From the NCBI GenBank assembly GCA_009775095.1, contig VSOZ01000002.1, positions 124,001 through 188,000 of the forward strand: a stretch of 64,000 nt of DNA. The letters run 5' to 3'. This document shows, piece by piece, positions 9,555-17,848 of this stretch. The notes beneath the pieces were generated by a model. That model was given only the letters and a program-made list of their open reading frames with translations. It was not told the origin of the DNA and did not search any database. The DNA comes from Muribaculum sp. Lineage in GTDB: Bacteria > Bacteroidota > Bacteroidia > Bacteroidales > Muribaculaceae. The position numbers were made by a program, and so were the translations under genes. Positions within the stretch are counted from its first letter, which is position 1, and each line of letters begins with the position of its first letter.

Positions 9555-10175
9555 TTAATTTACTTTTATTAGTTCCACATCAAAAATAAGGGTCGAGTTA
9601 GGACCGATGACATTGCCCGCGCCGTTAGGACCGTAAGCAAGATTGGATGGTATGAAAAGACGCCACTTGGCTCCCTCTTTCATCATCTGAAGAGCCTCAA
9701 CCCATCCGGGTATCACCTGCGTCACACCGAACGTGGCGGGTGCACCTCTCTCCACAGAGCTGTCAAAAACAGTGCCGTCGATCAACTTGCCGGTATAGTG
9801 TACTGTGACATTGTCGCTTGCCACAGGCTGCTTGCCTGTGCCTTCGTTGAGCACCTCATACTGAAGTCCCGAAGCGGTAGTCTTGACCTCAGTGCGCTTG
9901 CCGTTCTCTTCAAGAAATTTTTTGCCGGCAGCCTCGTTGACTTCACCCATCTTGGCTGCGGCGGCACGTTGCTCGGCCTCCATTGCCTCAAAAAATCTCT
10001 TTATTTCGGCTTTTGCCTCGTCATAGCTCATCTTGGGCTGCGCTCCTTCAAACACGGCGGCCACTCCGTCGGCGAAATCTTTGATATTGAGAGTCTTTAT
10101 GCCCGAACCGCGGAAATTGTTTCCCATGCTGAGTCCGAGAGCATAGCTTATACGGTCTAAATTCTGATTGTCCAT
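9555..10175 (-). CDS. fklB: FKBP-type peptidyl-prolyl isomerase, cytoplasmic FKBP22 type
   Basis: 206 residues from MDNQNLDRISYALG; three codons upstream another ATG exists but the internal one matches the family N-terminus. N-terminal helical dimerisation domain (about 1-90), then an FKBP domain (about 100-206) with VTVHYTGKLIDGTVFDSS, VIPGWVEALQMMKEG, SNLAYGPNGAG and IFDVEL. No signal peptide, so it should act in the cytoplasm. A -7 box sits 33 bp upstream and the downstream gene is the lipoprotein paralogue. Confidence 0.92.
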   Translation of the reverse strand: MDNQNLDRISYALGLSMGNNFRGSGIKTLNIKDFADGVAAVFEGAQPKMSYDEAKAEIKRFFEAMEAEQRAAAAKMGEVNEAAGKKFLEENGKRTEVKTTASGLQYEVLNEGTGKQPVASDNVTVHYTGKLIDGTVFDSSVERGAPATFGVTQVIPGWVEALQMMKEGAKWRLFIPSNLAYGPNGAGNVIGPNSTLIFDVELIKVN

Positions 10176-10207
10176 AACAGTCACTGTTTTAATTATAAGT
10201 AAGTTTG

Positions 10208-10215
10208 CAAAATTA
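10208..10215 (-). promoter_or_regulatory. Bacteroidetes -7 box for the FKBP pair
   Basis: TAATTTTG on the minus strand, 33 bp before the first FKBP start, matches the TAnnTTTG consensus for the Bacteroidetes primary sigma factor. Confidence 0.6.
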
Positions 10216-10269
10216 GAGAGAATATTTGGATTTATATATTAACTTTATGTAAAAATAGATAAATTGCGC

Positions 10270-10824
10270 TTATACTTTTCCAAATAGATTGTAAAGCTCA
10301 TCAAACCGAGCCAACGAATCACCGCCGTGACGTGCTATGGAATTGCGCACGCGGTTAAGCGGCTTCTTCTCCATGTTGCCGCTTTTTGAATAAAACTTGT
10401 CGGCATAACATACGAGCTTTTCAAGCATTGTCTCCGGACAATAATCGGCAAGCGGCAGGTCAAGGTTCTGGCTTATTATATCCTCCATCGTTATACCGGT
10501 GCCGGTATGCCGCTCGGCCACACGCGCCCACTCTTCGGGCATAGCCTCGTCGCGAAGCAACCGGGCTCCTATCACTCCGTGACGCATATACGACTCCGTA
10601 CCCGTGCAGTGTATGCCGGGCGCGGAGGTCGCGAATATGCCTATGTCATGGAGCATGGCCGCACCCGCCACATCATGCTCGTCAAGACCAAGCCCACGCT
10701 CGCGGTTGATGGCTAGAGCGAGGTCGGTCACCTGACGCGCATGCTTCATGTATATGGCCCGCAGTTCGTTGTCAGCGTGATAATACTTGTCTATTATAGC
10801 CTGATAATCGGCCTCGGCGGTCAT
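10270..10824 (-). CDS. HD-domain phosphohydrolase
   Basis: 184 residues, cytoplasmic. Conserved HD metal-binding motifs: KHARQVTDLAL (first His), AAMLHDIG (the HD pair, about residue 58-59), HGVIGARLL and AERHTGTG. This matches small bacterial HD hydrolases such as those acting on nucleotides or phosphate monoesters. Its start codon overlaps the ilvE stop (TGATG arrangement), so the two are translationally coupled. Substrate cannot be told from sequence. Confidence 0.85.
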   Translation of the reverse strand: MTAEADYQAIIDKYYHADNELRAIYMKHARQVTDLALAINRERGLGLDEHDVAGAAMLHDIGIFATSAPGIHCTGTESYMRHGVIGARLLRDEAMPEEWARVAERHTGTGITMEDIISQNLDLPLADYCPETMLEKLVCYADKFYSKSGNMEKKPLNRVRNSIARHGGDSLARFDELYNLFGKV

Positions 10825-11846
10825 CAGTCGACGATGGTGTTCCAGTTATGGACATCCTCCTCTTCACCGAGCTGTATGGCACGCAGACGGTTGTAAAGAG
10901 CCGTTACCACAGGACCGGGGTTGCCGTCCTTGCTCACCACGTACTTCTTGCCTGTGTCGAGGTCATCGATTTCAGCCACCGGAGAAGCCACGGCGGCAGT
11001 ACCGCAGGCGGCGGCCTCCTGTATCGTTTCAAGTTCTTCGATAGGTATGTGGCGCTGCTCCACCTCAATACCCATGTCGCGGGCAAGCTGCATGAGGCTC
11101 TTGTTGGTTATCGAAGGCAGTATCGAGTCCGATGCCGGAGTTATATATTTGCCGTCCTTGATGGCAAAGAAGTTGGCCGGACCACACTCGTCAAGATACT
11201 TCTTCTCCTTGGGGTCAAGATAAAGCACGGCCGAGTAGCCCAGTTCATGAGCCTTCTCGCCGGCCTCAAGGCTTGCGGCGTAGTTGCCGCCCACTTTCCA
11301 GCGGCCCGTACCTTTGGGAGCCACGCGGTCAAACTCACGCATGATGCATATGTTGGTGGGCTTGAAACCCTCCTTGAAATAGGGTCCTACCGGAGTAACG
11401 AGAATGAGGAAAAGATACTCGCTCGCCGGCTTGACACCCACCTGAGCCGAGATACCGATCTCGAGAGGGCGTATATAAAGCGACGCGCCGCTTCCGTAAG
11501 GGGGCACGAAACGCTCGTTGAGCTTAACCACTTTCTTAACCATCTCGCAGAAGAGCTCTTCCGGCACCGGAGCCATGAGCAGCCCCTTGGCCGAGCTTAT
11601 GATGCGCTTGGCGTTTTCTTCAAGCCTGAATATTCTTATCTTACCGTCCTTTCCACGAAACGCCTTAAGGCCTTCGAAGATCTCCTGTCCGTAGTGCAGG
11701 GAGGTTGCAGCGATGTGAAGGTCGATGGTCTCGGACTGCGATATCTCTATCTCGCCCCATTTTCCATCGCGGTAATAACAACGTACATTGTAGTCAGTGG
11801 GTATGTAGCCGAATGACAACTTACCCCAATCCAATTCTGTATCCAT
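10824..11846 (-). CDS. ilvE: Branched-chain amino acid aminotransferase
   Basis: 340 residues, fold-type IV PLP enzyme. Seen: 'HYGQEIFEGLKAFRG' near residue 52, YIRPLEIG, the KVGGNYAASLEAG segment carrying the PLP lysine, YLDECGPANFFAI, and ITNKSLMQLARDMG. It transfers amino groups between glutamate and the keto acids of Leu, Ile and Val. The length and motifs match the long (eukaryotic-like, group II) BCATs common in Bacteroidetes. First gene of a two-gene minus-strand unit with the HD protein. Confidence 0.95.
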   Translation of the reverse strand: MDTELDWGKLSFGYIPTDYNVRCYYRDGKWGEIEISQSETIDLHIAATSLHYGQEIFEGLKAFRGKDGKIRIFRLEENAKRIISSAKGLLMAPVPEELFCEMVKKVVKLNERFVPPYGSGASLYIRPLEIGISAQVGVKPASEYLFLILVTPVGPYFKEGFKPTNICIMREFDRVAPKGTGRWKVGGNYAASLEAGEKAHELGYSAVLYLDPKEKKYLDECGPANFFAIKDGKYITPASDSILPSITNKSLMQLARDMGIEVEQRHIPIEELETIQEAAACGTAAVASPVAEIDDLDTGKKYVVSKDGNPGPVVTALYNRLRAIQLGEEEDVHNWNTIVD

Positions 11847-11928
11847 AATTATACTATTATTTCAATTTCTGCGAAATTAACGATAATTATTCAATAATAT
11901 ATAATTTATACGGGAAATTTATCGCAGC

Positions 11929-11978
11929 GACACATGTAGGGTGCTTCGGCGTTAGCACCGATACGCCCCACATGTGTC
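11929..11978. repeat. Nested palindrome after the membrane AraC regulator
   Basis: Outer arms GACACATGT (11929-11937) and ACATGTGTC (11970-11978), extended by GGG/CCC pairs, enclose an inner hairpin GGTGC...GCACC. There is no T-run on either side, so it looks more like a REP-type palindrome than a plain terminator. It lies one base beyond the regulator's stop codon. Confidence 0.6.
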
Positions 11979-11979
11979 A

Positions 11980-14787
11980 TCACCGGCTCTTCCCTCTGAG
12001 ATACTCGGCGGGAGTGATACCGGTAACGTTTTTGAAATGACGGAAGAATGTGGCGCGCGACGAGAATCCGCACATCTGCGACAGCGCTGTCAGAGTATAG
12101 CGCGAAGGATCGGAATTGTCCACTATGCGCTTGAACTCGGCCACACGATATTCGTTTACGTAGTCGTAATAACTCTTTTTAAGATACTGATTGAACAGGA
12201 AAGAGAGTTCGTGCCCCGACACATCGGCCAACCGGGCCAGATCGCCTATTTTCAGTCCGGGATCGGTGTATGGCTTCTTTGACAGCATTATCTTGTCAAG
12301 ATACTTCAGAAGCCGACGGCACTCCTCATCATTCATGCGCAACGACTTATATCGGTTACGCCTCTCTTCTTCAGCAGCCGCGGCTGCTTGGCGAGCGGTA
12401 CGCTCGGCAAATTCGAAATGCACACGAAGCTCCTCACGGTGACGCCGATGCCTCACTATGAATATAACAAGCATCGCTACCGCCAGAAGAAGCAGCACCG
12501 ACATGGATATGACAATCCAGCTGAAGTGCGGCTCCACCACAATCTTAAGGGCAGTCTCGCCCGGGCGTCCGTCGCCCCGACGTACACGCAACGTATAAGT
12601 ACCCGGCTTAAGGTCATAATAAAGCAGCGACGCCTTGCCTATCTTCTTTTTCCACTGCGAGTCATAACCGTCGAGCCGATACTCTATGTACTGATATTCC
12701 GGAGCTATATATTGGGGATTTGAGTAATCTATCGACAGGTTATTCTTGTCTTGGGGCAGGCGCAGCACAGCCGTTCCGTCCTCTTTACCGATAAGTTCGG
12801 TGACACTCTCGCCGTTGGCCGACACATCGGTTATAAATACCGGACTGTCGATTGACGGCTGCCGTTTAAGACGGTCAAAATCCAGCTTTATCAAGCCGAG
12901 TGTGTTGCCGAACCACAGGTTGCCGTCATCATCACGTTGTGGCGGACACAGTGTGAATACGGGATGCAGCAGACCGTCGGCGTTGTTAAACATTCGGAAG
13001 TCTGACTTCTTGTCATACCTCACAAGCCCCTTTTCGGTACCGAACCAGAGCCAGCCCTCGGCATCCTCAAAGACAAACGTTATGATAGAATTATATACAT
13101 CGCTCGAAAACGGTATAGGCTCAAAATGCGTAAGCGACAGATTGGACTTTATCACCTGACCGCGGTCGGGCACAAAGTAAAGATTGTGTTCAGAGTCTTC
13201 GTAGACGTCTCGTATCTTTGTATTATTGACAAATCCTTTTGGAAAACGGTCGGCCGACAGGGTCTGTCCGTTCCATACGGCCATGCCGTTTTCGGCACAC
13301 ATCCACCCGCGTCCCGAGCTGTCAAAAAATATCTCGTACACATTTCCTGCCGGCAACTGTGAATTGGCTTCGGTATAGCACGCCGTCTCCATCCCGTCCT
13401 TGAAGCGGAAAAGTCCGCGCGATGTCCCGATCCACATATAGTCATCCTTATCGACGACTATGGAGAATATCGACTCGCCGTAAAAGGGCTGGCGTGTATT
13501 GTCAAAGTCAGTCAGGCGCAATGTCTTCGGATCAAACACATACATGCCGCCTCCGTAAGTACCGATATAGTATTTATCCCGATAAAGAGCTATTGAGAAA
13601 ATGATGTTGGAACGTATGTCCGGAAAGCTGAATTTAGCCGAACGTCCGGTGCTTTCGTCGACATAATAAAGACCTTCGCGCGTGCCTATCAGCTTGCGCG
13701 GCCCGTCGATCGATACGGCCCTTACAGCCATTGTACCCGTGTCGACTACACCGGGGTAAGAATATGTCTCGAATATACTGTCAAAATAAGGGGTATAATC
13801 AACACCGTCCTGATAATAACCCACCCACAGAAGCCCGCGGTCATCGACAAGCATCGAGTAGACAGAGTTGCTCCGTATCCGGGAGCCCTCGGCTGACCGT
13901 GACGACAGATTGCATACGACTTTGCGCTCCGGCACGGAGTATACGAATATGCCCTCGCCGTCGGTGGCTATATACAGATTGCCGTCATCATCAGCCGACA
14001 ATGACGTTATGATGTCATTACCTATATCTATGCTGTCGGTAAACTCACGGCGCGCTATGTCAAAGAATATGACCCCGTCGCCGGTTGTGCCGACAAAGAG
14101 CAATCCGTCATGCCCCGCAAGACGTGACACCGAGCTGCTCACCGGCACCCTGAACACCTCCGTACGCCGACTTGCGAAATCCATATGATAAAGCGTGCGC
14201 GAGGCGGCTATCCACATGCCTTCGTCTCCGTCGGGCCATAGGGCCGTCACCTCATTGTCCTTTGACAACACATCATCGCGCAGCAGCAGCTGGGCTATGG
14301 AGTCGCAGGCCGTGCGGTATACAAACAGCCCGTATCTTGACCCTATATACAAGGCCTTCTCATCGCTGCGGTATACAAGTGTATTTACAGGGAAATTGAT
14401 CTTCTCCGGGCATATGGGCGACAGCTCCCTGCCGTTGGGACGCAATCTGAACAGGCCCTGATGATTGCCGACAAATATCTCTCCGTCCTTTCCTTCCGTA
14501 ATGGCGTTGACTCTTTCCTGCCCCGACTTTGCTCCCGGGAAACGATATGACTTGATGTTGTTGCCGTCGAAGCGGTCGAGAGCGACACCCGTGCCCATCC
14601 ACACATAGCCTTTGGAGTCCTTGTACATGGTATTGACCAATATGTCGCTCATGCCCTCCGACGAAGAAAGATGATAAAAATTTCTTGTAGCGCCCATACA
14701 TGTATATGCATAAACCCATACCGCAAACAGCAACAGTAAAAGGCGCCGCAATACTATATTTGCGCCGATTCTGCCTGCGTATTTCAT
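11980..14787 (-). CDS. Membrane-spanning AraC-family regulator with periplasmic beta-propeller sensor, no kinase
   Basis: 935 residues. An N-terminal signal/anchor (about 15-30) is followed by two stretches of reg_prop propeller repeats (about 40-660, with repeated WxGT/WFGT-type blades such as GYVWMGTG and GWLWFGTEKGL), a Y_Y_Y Ig-like domain (about 690-750, ending TYTLRVRRGDG), one transmembrane helix (about 757-780), a short basic coiled segment, and an AraC HTH domain (about 830-930, 'LSQMCGFSSRATFFRHFK', GITPAEYLRG). Hybrid two-component systems of Bacteroidetes have this sensor but also histidine kinase and receiver domains and are about 1300 residues; here the sensor is joined straight to the DNA-binding domain. 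Signals are probably carbohydrates. Divergently transcribed from the methyltransferase gene. Confidence 0.88.
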   Translation of the reverse strand: MKYAGRIGANIVLRRLLLLLFAVWVYAYTCMGATRNFYHLSSSEGMSDILVNTMYKDSKGYVWMGTGVALDRFDGNNIKSYRFPGAKSGQERVNAITEGKDGEIFVGNHQGLFRLRPNGRELSPICPEKINFPVNTLVYRSDEKALYIGSRYGLFVYRTACDSIAQLLLRDDVLSKDNEVTALWPDGDEGMWIAASRTLYHMDFASRRTEVFRVPVSSSVSRLAGHDGLLFVGTTGDGVIFFDIARREFTDSIDIGNDIITSLSADDDGNLYIATDGEGIFVYSVPERKVVCNLSSRSAEGSRIRSNSVYSMLVDDRGLLWVGYYQDGVDYTPYFDSIFETYSYPGVVDTGTMAVRAVSIDGPRKLIGTREGLYYVDESTGRSAKFSFPDIRSNIIFSIALYRDKYYIGTYGGGMYVFDPKTLRLTDFDNTRQPFYGESIFSIVVDKDDYMWIGTSRGLFRFKDGMETACYTEANSQLPAGNVYEIFFDSSGRGWMCAENGMAVWNGQTLSADRFPKGFVNNTKIRDVYEDSEHNLYFVPDRGQVIKSNLSLTHFEPIPFSSDVYNSIITFVFEDAEGWLWFGTEKGLVRYDKKSDFRMFNNADGLLHPVFTLCPPQRDDDGNLWFGNTLGLIKLDFDRLKRQPSIDSPVFITDVSANGESVTELIGKEDGTAVLRLPQDKNNLSIDYSNPQYIAPEYQYIEYRLDGYDSQWKKKIGKASLLYYDLKPGTYTLRVRRGDGRPGETALKIVVEPHFSWIVISMSVLLLLAVAMLVIFIVRHRRHREELRVHFEFAERTARQAAAAAEEERRNRYKSLRMNDEECRRLLKYLDKIMLSKKPYTDPGLKIGDLARLADVSGHELSFLFNQYLKKSYYDYVNEYRVAEFKRIVDNSDPSRYTLTALSQMCGFSSRATFFRHFKNVTGITPAEYLRGKSR

Positions 14788-14831
14788 CGGTTTACACATT
14801 TATACAGACGTTTAAGGTTGTTTCGCAAGTG

Positions 14832-14839
14832 CAAATTTA
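14832..14839 (-). promoter_or_regulatory. -7 box of the membrane AraC regulator
   Basis: TAAATTTG on the minus strand, 45 bp before the gene start; fits the TAnnTTTG consensus. Confidence 0.55.
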
Positions 14840-14906
14840 GCATATCTTTTTATTTATATATACTCCCGAAACTCGATTCACACTCACCCGGTAGTAAATT
14901 TTTCTG

Positions 14907-14914
14907 TAAATTTG
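14907..14914 (+). promoter_or_regulatory. -7 box of the SpoU-type methyltransferase
   Basis: TAAATTTG, 18 bp before the start codon, matches TAnnTTTG; transcription would start about 7 bp further on, giving a very short leader. Confidence 0.6.
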
Positions 14915-14932
14915 TGCAAAATAATAAGCGTA

Positions 14933-15469
14933 ATGGAGAAAAAAACGATCTGGGACCTTAACCGGATGACTCCCGACAGTTTTAAGACAGCGCCCAAAGT
15001 GCCTATAGTCATGGTACTCGACAATATACGCAGTCTAAGCAATGTCGGGGCAATACTGCGCACATGCGACGCTTTTGCAGTGGAGCGCGTGCTGCTGTGT
15101 GGCGTCACCGGCACTCCCCCCTCGCCCGAGATACACAAAACGGCACTCGGTGCCGAAGACTCAGTCGACTGGACGCACTGCGACGATACCCTCGAAGCGG
15201 TACGACAACTTAAACACGAGGGCTACACGGTGTGCTCGCTCGAGCAGGTCAAGGGCAGTGTGTCGCTTGAGTCATTCGTGCCATGCAAAGGCACCAAGTA
15301 TGCCATCGTTGCCGGCAACGAAGTAAAAGGTGTGGCTCAGGAGGTTGTCGACGAAAGCGACGTATGCCTTGAGATACCGCAATTCGGCACCAAGCACTCG
15401 CTCAACGTGTCGGTAAGCGCGGGCATAGCCCTGTGGCAGCTCTTCTCCCGCATGCTCCCACGGTTATAA
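14933..15469 (+). CDS. SpoU/TrmH-family RNA 2'-O-methyltransferase
   Basis: 178 residues, SPOUT trefoil-knot fold. Family motifs seen: VLDNIRSLSNVGAILRTCDAF (motif 1 with the catalytic Asn/Arg region), 'KYAIVAGNEVKGV' (motif 2), and 'IPQFGTKHSLNVSVSAGI' (motif 3, AdoMet binding). It lacks the N-terminal RNA-binding domain of RlmB, so it is a minimal TrmH-type enzyme; target RNA (tRNA position 18 or rRNA) is not determined. The first ATG after the -7 box that matches the family N-terminus was chosen. Convergent with the nucleoside kinase gene. Confidence 0.9.
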   Translation: MEKKTIWDLNRMTPDSFKTAPKVPIVMVLDNIRSLSNVGAILRTCDAFAVERVLLCGVTGTPPSPEIHKTALGAEDSVDWTHCDDTLEAVRQLKHEGYTVCSLEQVKGSVSLESFVPCKGTKYAIVAGNEVKGVAQEVVDESDVCLEIPQFGTKHSLNVSVSAGIALWQLFSRMLPRL

Positions 15470-15497
15470 CATTTGAACCGACAGTTAGCACTGTCAA

Positions 15498-17168
15498 TCA
15501 GTAGTGGAATGAAGAGCCGCCGAGAAACTCTCGCAGCAACGACGTCGATGGTATGAGACGGTCGGTGATGGGGGTGAAGTAGCTCAACAGCTTGCGGAGC
15601 CTGAACGCCTCGGCATACTCGGGAATGTCGCGCGGCACCCCGGTCAGTATCTCCTCGGCAAACTCTTTCATGACGCCAAGCTCGAATATGAGCGACGAGT
15701 TAAACATGGCGTCGGCATTTTCCTGAAACGGAAATATCCAGCGCTCCTCGCCGCGACGCACACTCGGCCAGCGCTTTATAGTGTCGGCGGCCGATACTCC
15801 ACGATATTTGTAATCGCGTATTATGCGGCGCAACAGACGGTTATCGGTCGTAGGCACCCAGTTATGATCGTCAATTGACAGCGTGGTGAGCGCCGACACA
15901 TAGACCATATACTTCATCTTGGCGTCGATATGCGACGTTAGTTCCGGGTTCAGGCCGTGAATACCCTCGATAAGCAGCACCGAGTTATCGTTAAGTTTCA
16001 GTTTGCGCCCTTTGTATACCCGTTGGCCCAGCTCGAAGTTGTAAGTGGGCAGGTCGATCTCCTCCCCCGCTATTAGCGCATTAAGGTCGCGGTTAAATGT
16101 ATCAAGGTCAAGTGCGTAAAGCGACTCGAAGTCATAGTCGCCGTCAGCATCGCGCGGTGTCACGTTGCGGTTCACAAAGTAGTCGTCGAGCGATATCATC
16201 TTAGGCTCCAGAAGATTGGTCATCAACTGTATGGCAAGGCGCTTTGTAAACGTAGTCTTACCAGACGATGACGGACCGGCAATGAGCACTACCCGCGCCC
16301 CACCCTCGGCATAGCGTCGCGATATTTCGTCCGATATACGTCCTATCTTCTTGTCATGCAACGCCTCGGCCACATTGATGAGCATGGCTGTTTCCTTACC
16401 GGCGACGGCATTGTTAAGGTCGCCCACATCATCCACACCGATCACCCTGTTGAAAGCGAGATAGTCGGTAAAGGCATGATACATCTTCTCCTGAGCTATA
16501 GGCGAAGCGGCCACCTCGGGATTGTTGCTGTCGGCTCCCATCAACAGAAAACCCTCCTTATACAATATAAGGTCAAAGACGGAACACATGCCCGTAGACG
16601 GGGCGAGATTTCCGTAATAGCTGTCGCATACTCCGTCGAGCCGGTAATAGACAGTATAAAGTTCATGAGTGGTGCGCAGCAGTTTCACCTTGTCGTCAAG
16701 GCCCTGTTTCTCAAATATTTTTATGACGTCGGCAGTAAGCCGTTCCTTACGCTCAAACGGTATATCGCGGGCCACCAGCTCCTTCATGTAGGCTTTCAGG
16801 CTGTCAACCACCCTGCCGTCGACCGTGATGTCGCCTTCGAGACGACAATAATATCCTCTCGACACCGAGTGCTCTATCATAAGACGCACACCCGGATAAA
16901 GCGCCGCCACCGCACGGTAAAGCATCATGCACAACGAGCGCACGTACACGCGATGGCCCGACGGACTCTGCGCCGTCAGAAACAGAACCTGCTTCGGCGA
17001 AAAGAGCGGAAACTGCATGTCCTCGGTCTTGTTGTTGACCTGCGCGCATATCGGACGCTCCGGCAGTTCGTCGGCAATACTTTCATATATGTCGGTAAGC
17101 GTAGCCCCGCCCTCAAAGGGTATATAACGCTCCACATTCTTGCAATAAACCTTAAGCTGAGTACTCAT
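15498..17168 (-). CDS. TGS-like/uridine kinase-type nucleoside kinase
   Basis: 556 residues. N-terminal ubiquitin-like TGS-type domain (about 1-65), a threonyl-tRNA-synthetase second-additional-domain-like segment (about 70-250, with LMIEHSVSRGYYC resembling the editing region), and a C-terminal P-loop kinase (about 285-500) with Walker A GPSSSGKTT, DDYFVNR, and 'YNFELGQRVYKGRKL', as in uridine/phosphoribulokinases. This fusion is widespread in Bacteroidetes and Firmicutes and is annotated as nucleoside kinase; a physiological substrate is not established from sequence. Single gene, convergent with the methyltransferase. Confidence 0.85.
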   Translation of the reverse strand: MSTQLKVYCKNVERYIPFEGGATLTDIYESIADELPERPICAQVNNKTEDMQFPLFSPKQVLFLTAQSPSGHRVYVRSLCMMLYRAVAALYPGVRLMIEHSVSRGYYCRLEGDITVDGRVVDSLKAYMKELVARDIPFERKERLTADVIKIFEKQGLDDKVKLLRTTHELYTVYYRLDGVCDSYYGNLAPSTGMCSVFDLILYKEGFLLMGADSNNPEVAASPIAQEKMYHAFTDYLAFNRVIGVDDVGDLNNAVAGKETAMLINVAEALHDKKIGRISDEISRRYAEGGARVVLIAGPSSSGKTTFTKRLAIQLMTNLLEPKMISLDDYFVNRNVTPRDADGDYDFESLYALDLDTFNRDLNALIAGEEIDLPTYNFELGQRVYKGRKLKLNDNSVLLIEGIHGLNPELTSHIDAKMKYMVYVSALTTLSIDDHNWVPTTDNRLLRRIIRDYKYRGVSAADTIKRWPSVRRGEERWIFPFQENADAMFNSSLIFELGVMKEFAEEILTGVPRDIPEYAEAFRLRKLLSYFTPITDRLIPSTSLLREFLGGSSFHY

Positions 17169-17250
17169 AAAAAACCTGTATTAACAGTTGAAACAAAAAT
17201 CATCTTTGTAAAGATACAAAACTTTTCCCGCATAAGTTCAATAAGACAAC

Positions 17251-17278
17251 ACCAATCAGACTAATTAGTCATATTGGT
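17251..17278 (-). terminator. Hairpin at the 3' end of the four-helix-bundle gene
   Basis: Outer arms ACCAAT (17251-17256) and ATTGGT (17273-17278) enclose the perfect palindrome GACTAATTAGTC (17259-17270). It overlaps the last codons of the gene. It resembles the hairpins at 7613 and 17866. Confidence 0.55.
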
Positions 17279-17843
17279 CCAATTTAGAGTTATCCGAGTT
17301 GCGGTAGGCTATGCGACCTCGGGTCATTTGTTCCCTGATACCGCCGTTTTTAAGAAAATCATCTTTAGCACGGTCAATTAATTTCCGCAGAAAAACATCG
17401 GTCTGGTGGATTAGTGTTATAGCAAGATTGCATACCATCTCCGGTGTACATTTTTCGAAAATACCACGATAATATGCCGAATCATTATGTTGAGTGCATA
17501 ATATTCTCAGTTTGACGAGACGAGGGTTGTCTTTTGACCATTGTACAAAATCATTAATACGCAAATAATCCTCATAATCAAGAAGCAGCTCTTGCAATGA
17601 CGCTTTTGCAACGTTAAGCAACTTTATTTCAGTCTCCCGTGATGTTGTCGAAGCCGAACATCCCTCTGCAATATTCTGCTTACCGCTACGAGCAGCTTGA
17701 ATCATCTGATCTACTGTCCTGTCACCTTTCTGTAGATATTGACGCGTGAAAAGCACGGTAATATCATAAATACACTCCGATTTCTGAAATGCTATCAACT
17801 CTCTGAAATTGCCGCGCTGTGGTAAGAAGCCGTTAATTGACAT
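17265..17843 (-). CDS. Four-helix-bundle protein (23S rRNA intervening-sequence protein family)
   Basis: 192 residues, all helical. Family hallmarks: FRELIAFQKSECIYDI at the start, RTVDQMIQAARSGKQNIAEG (the conserved 'AA.S...NIAEG' segment), and 'ETEIKLLNVAKASLQELLLDYEDYL'. Homologues are encoded by intervening sequences in 23S rRNA and, as Avd, in diversity-generating retroelements; function is unclear, probably nucleic-acid binding. Here no reverse transcriptase or rRNA is nearby. It begins 6 bp after the yifB stop on the same strand and is bracketed by two related hairpins, which suggests it was inserted between yifB and the kinase gene. Confidence 0.85.
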   Translation of the reverse strand: MSINGFLPQRGNFRELIAFQKSECIYDITVLFTRQYLQKGDRTVDQMIQAARSGKQNIAEGCSASTTSRETEIKLLNVAKASLQELLLDYEDYLRINDFVQWSKDNPRLVKLRILCTQHNDSAYYRGIFEKCTPEMVCNLAITLIHQTDVFLRKLIDRAKDDFLKNGGIREQMTRGRIAYRNSDNSKLDQYD

Positions 17844-17848
17844 AGCTG

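Noticed and set aside
10848..11816. Plus-strand 322-codon frame opposite ilvE
   Set aside because: Antisense shadow; ilvE motifs are unambiguous on the minus strand.
17265..17843. Diversity-generating retroelement accessory (Avd)
   Set aside because: No reverse transcriptase and no template/variable repeats were found in the neighbourhood.
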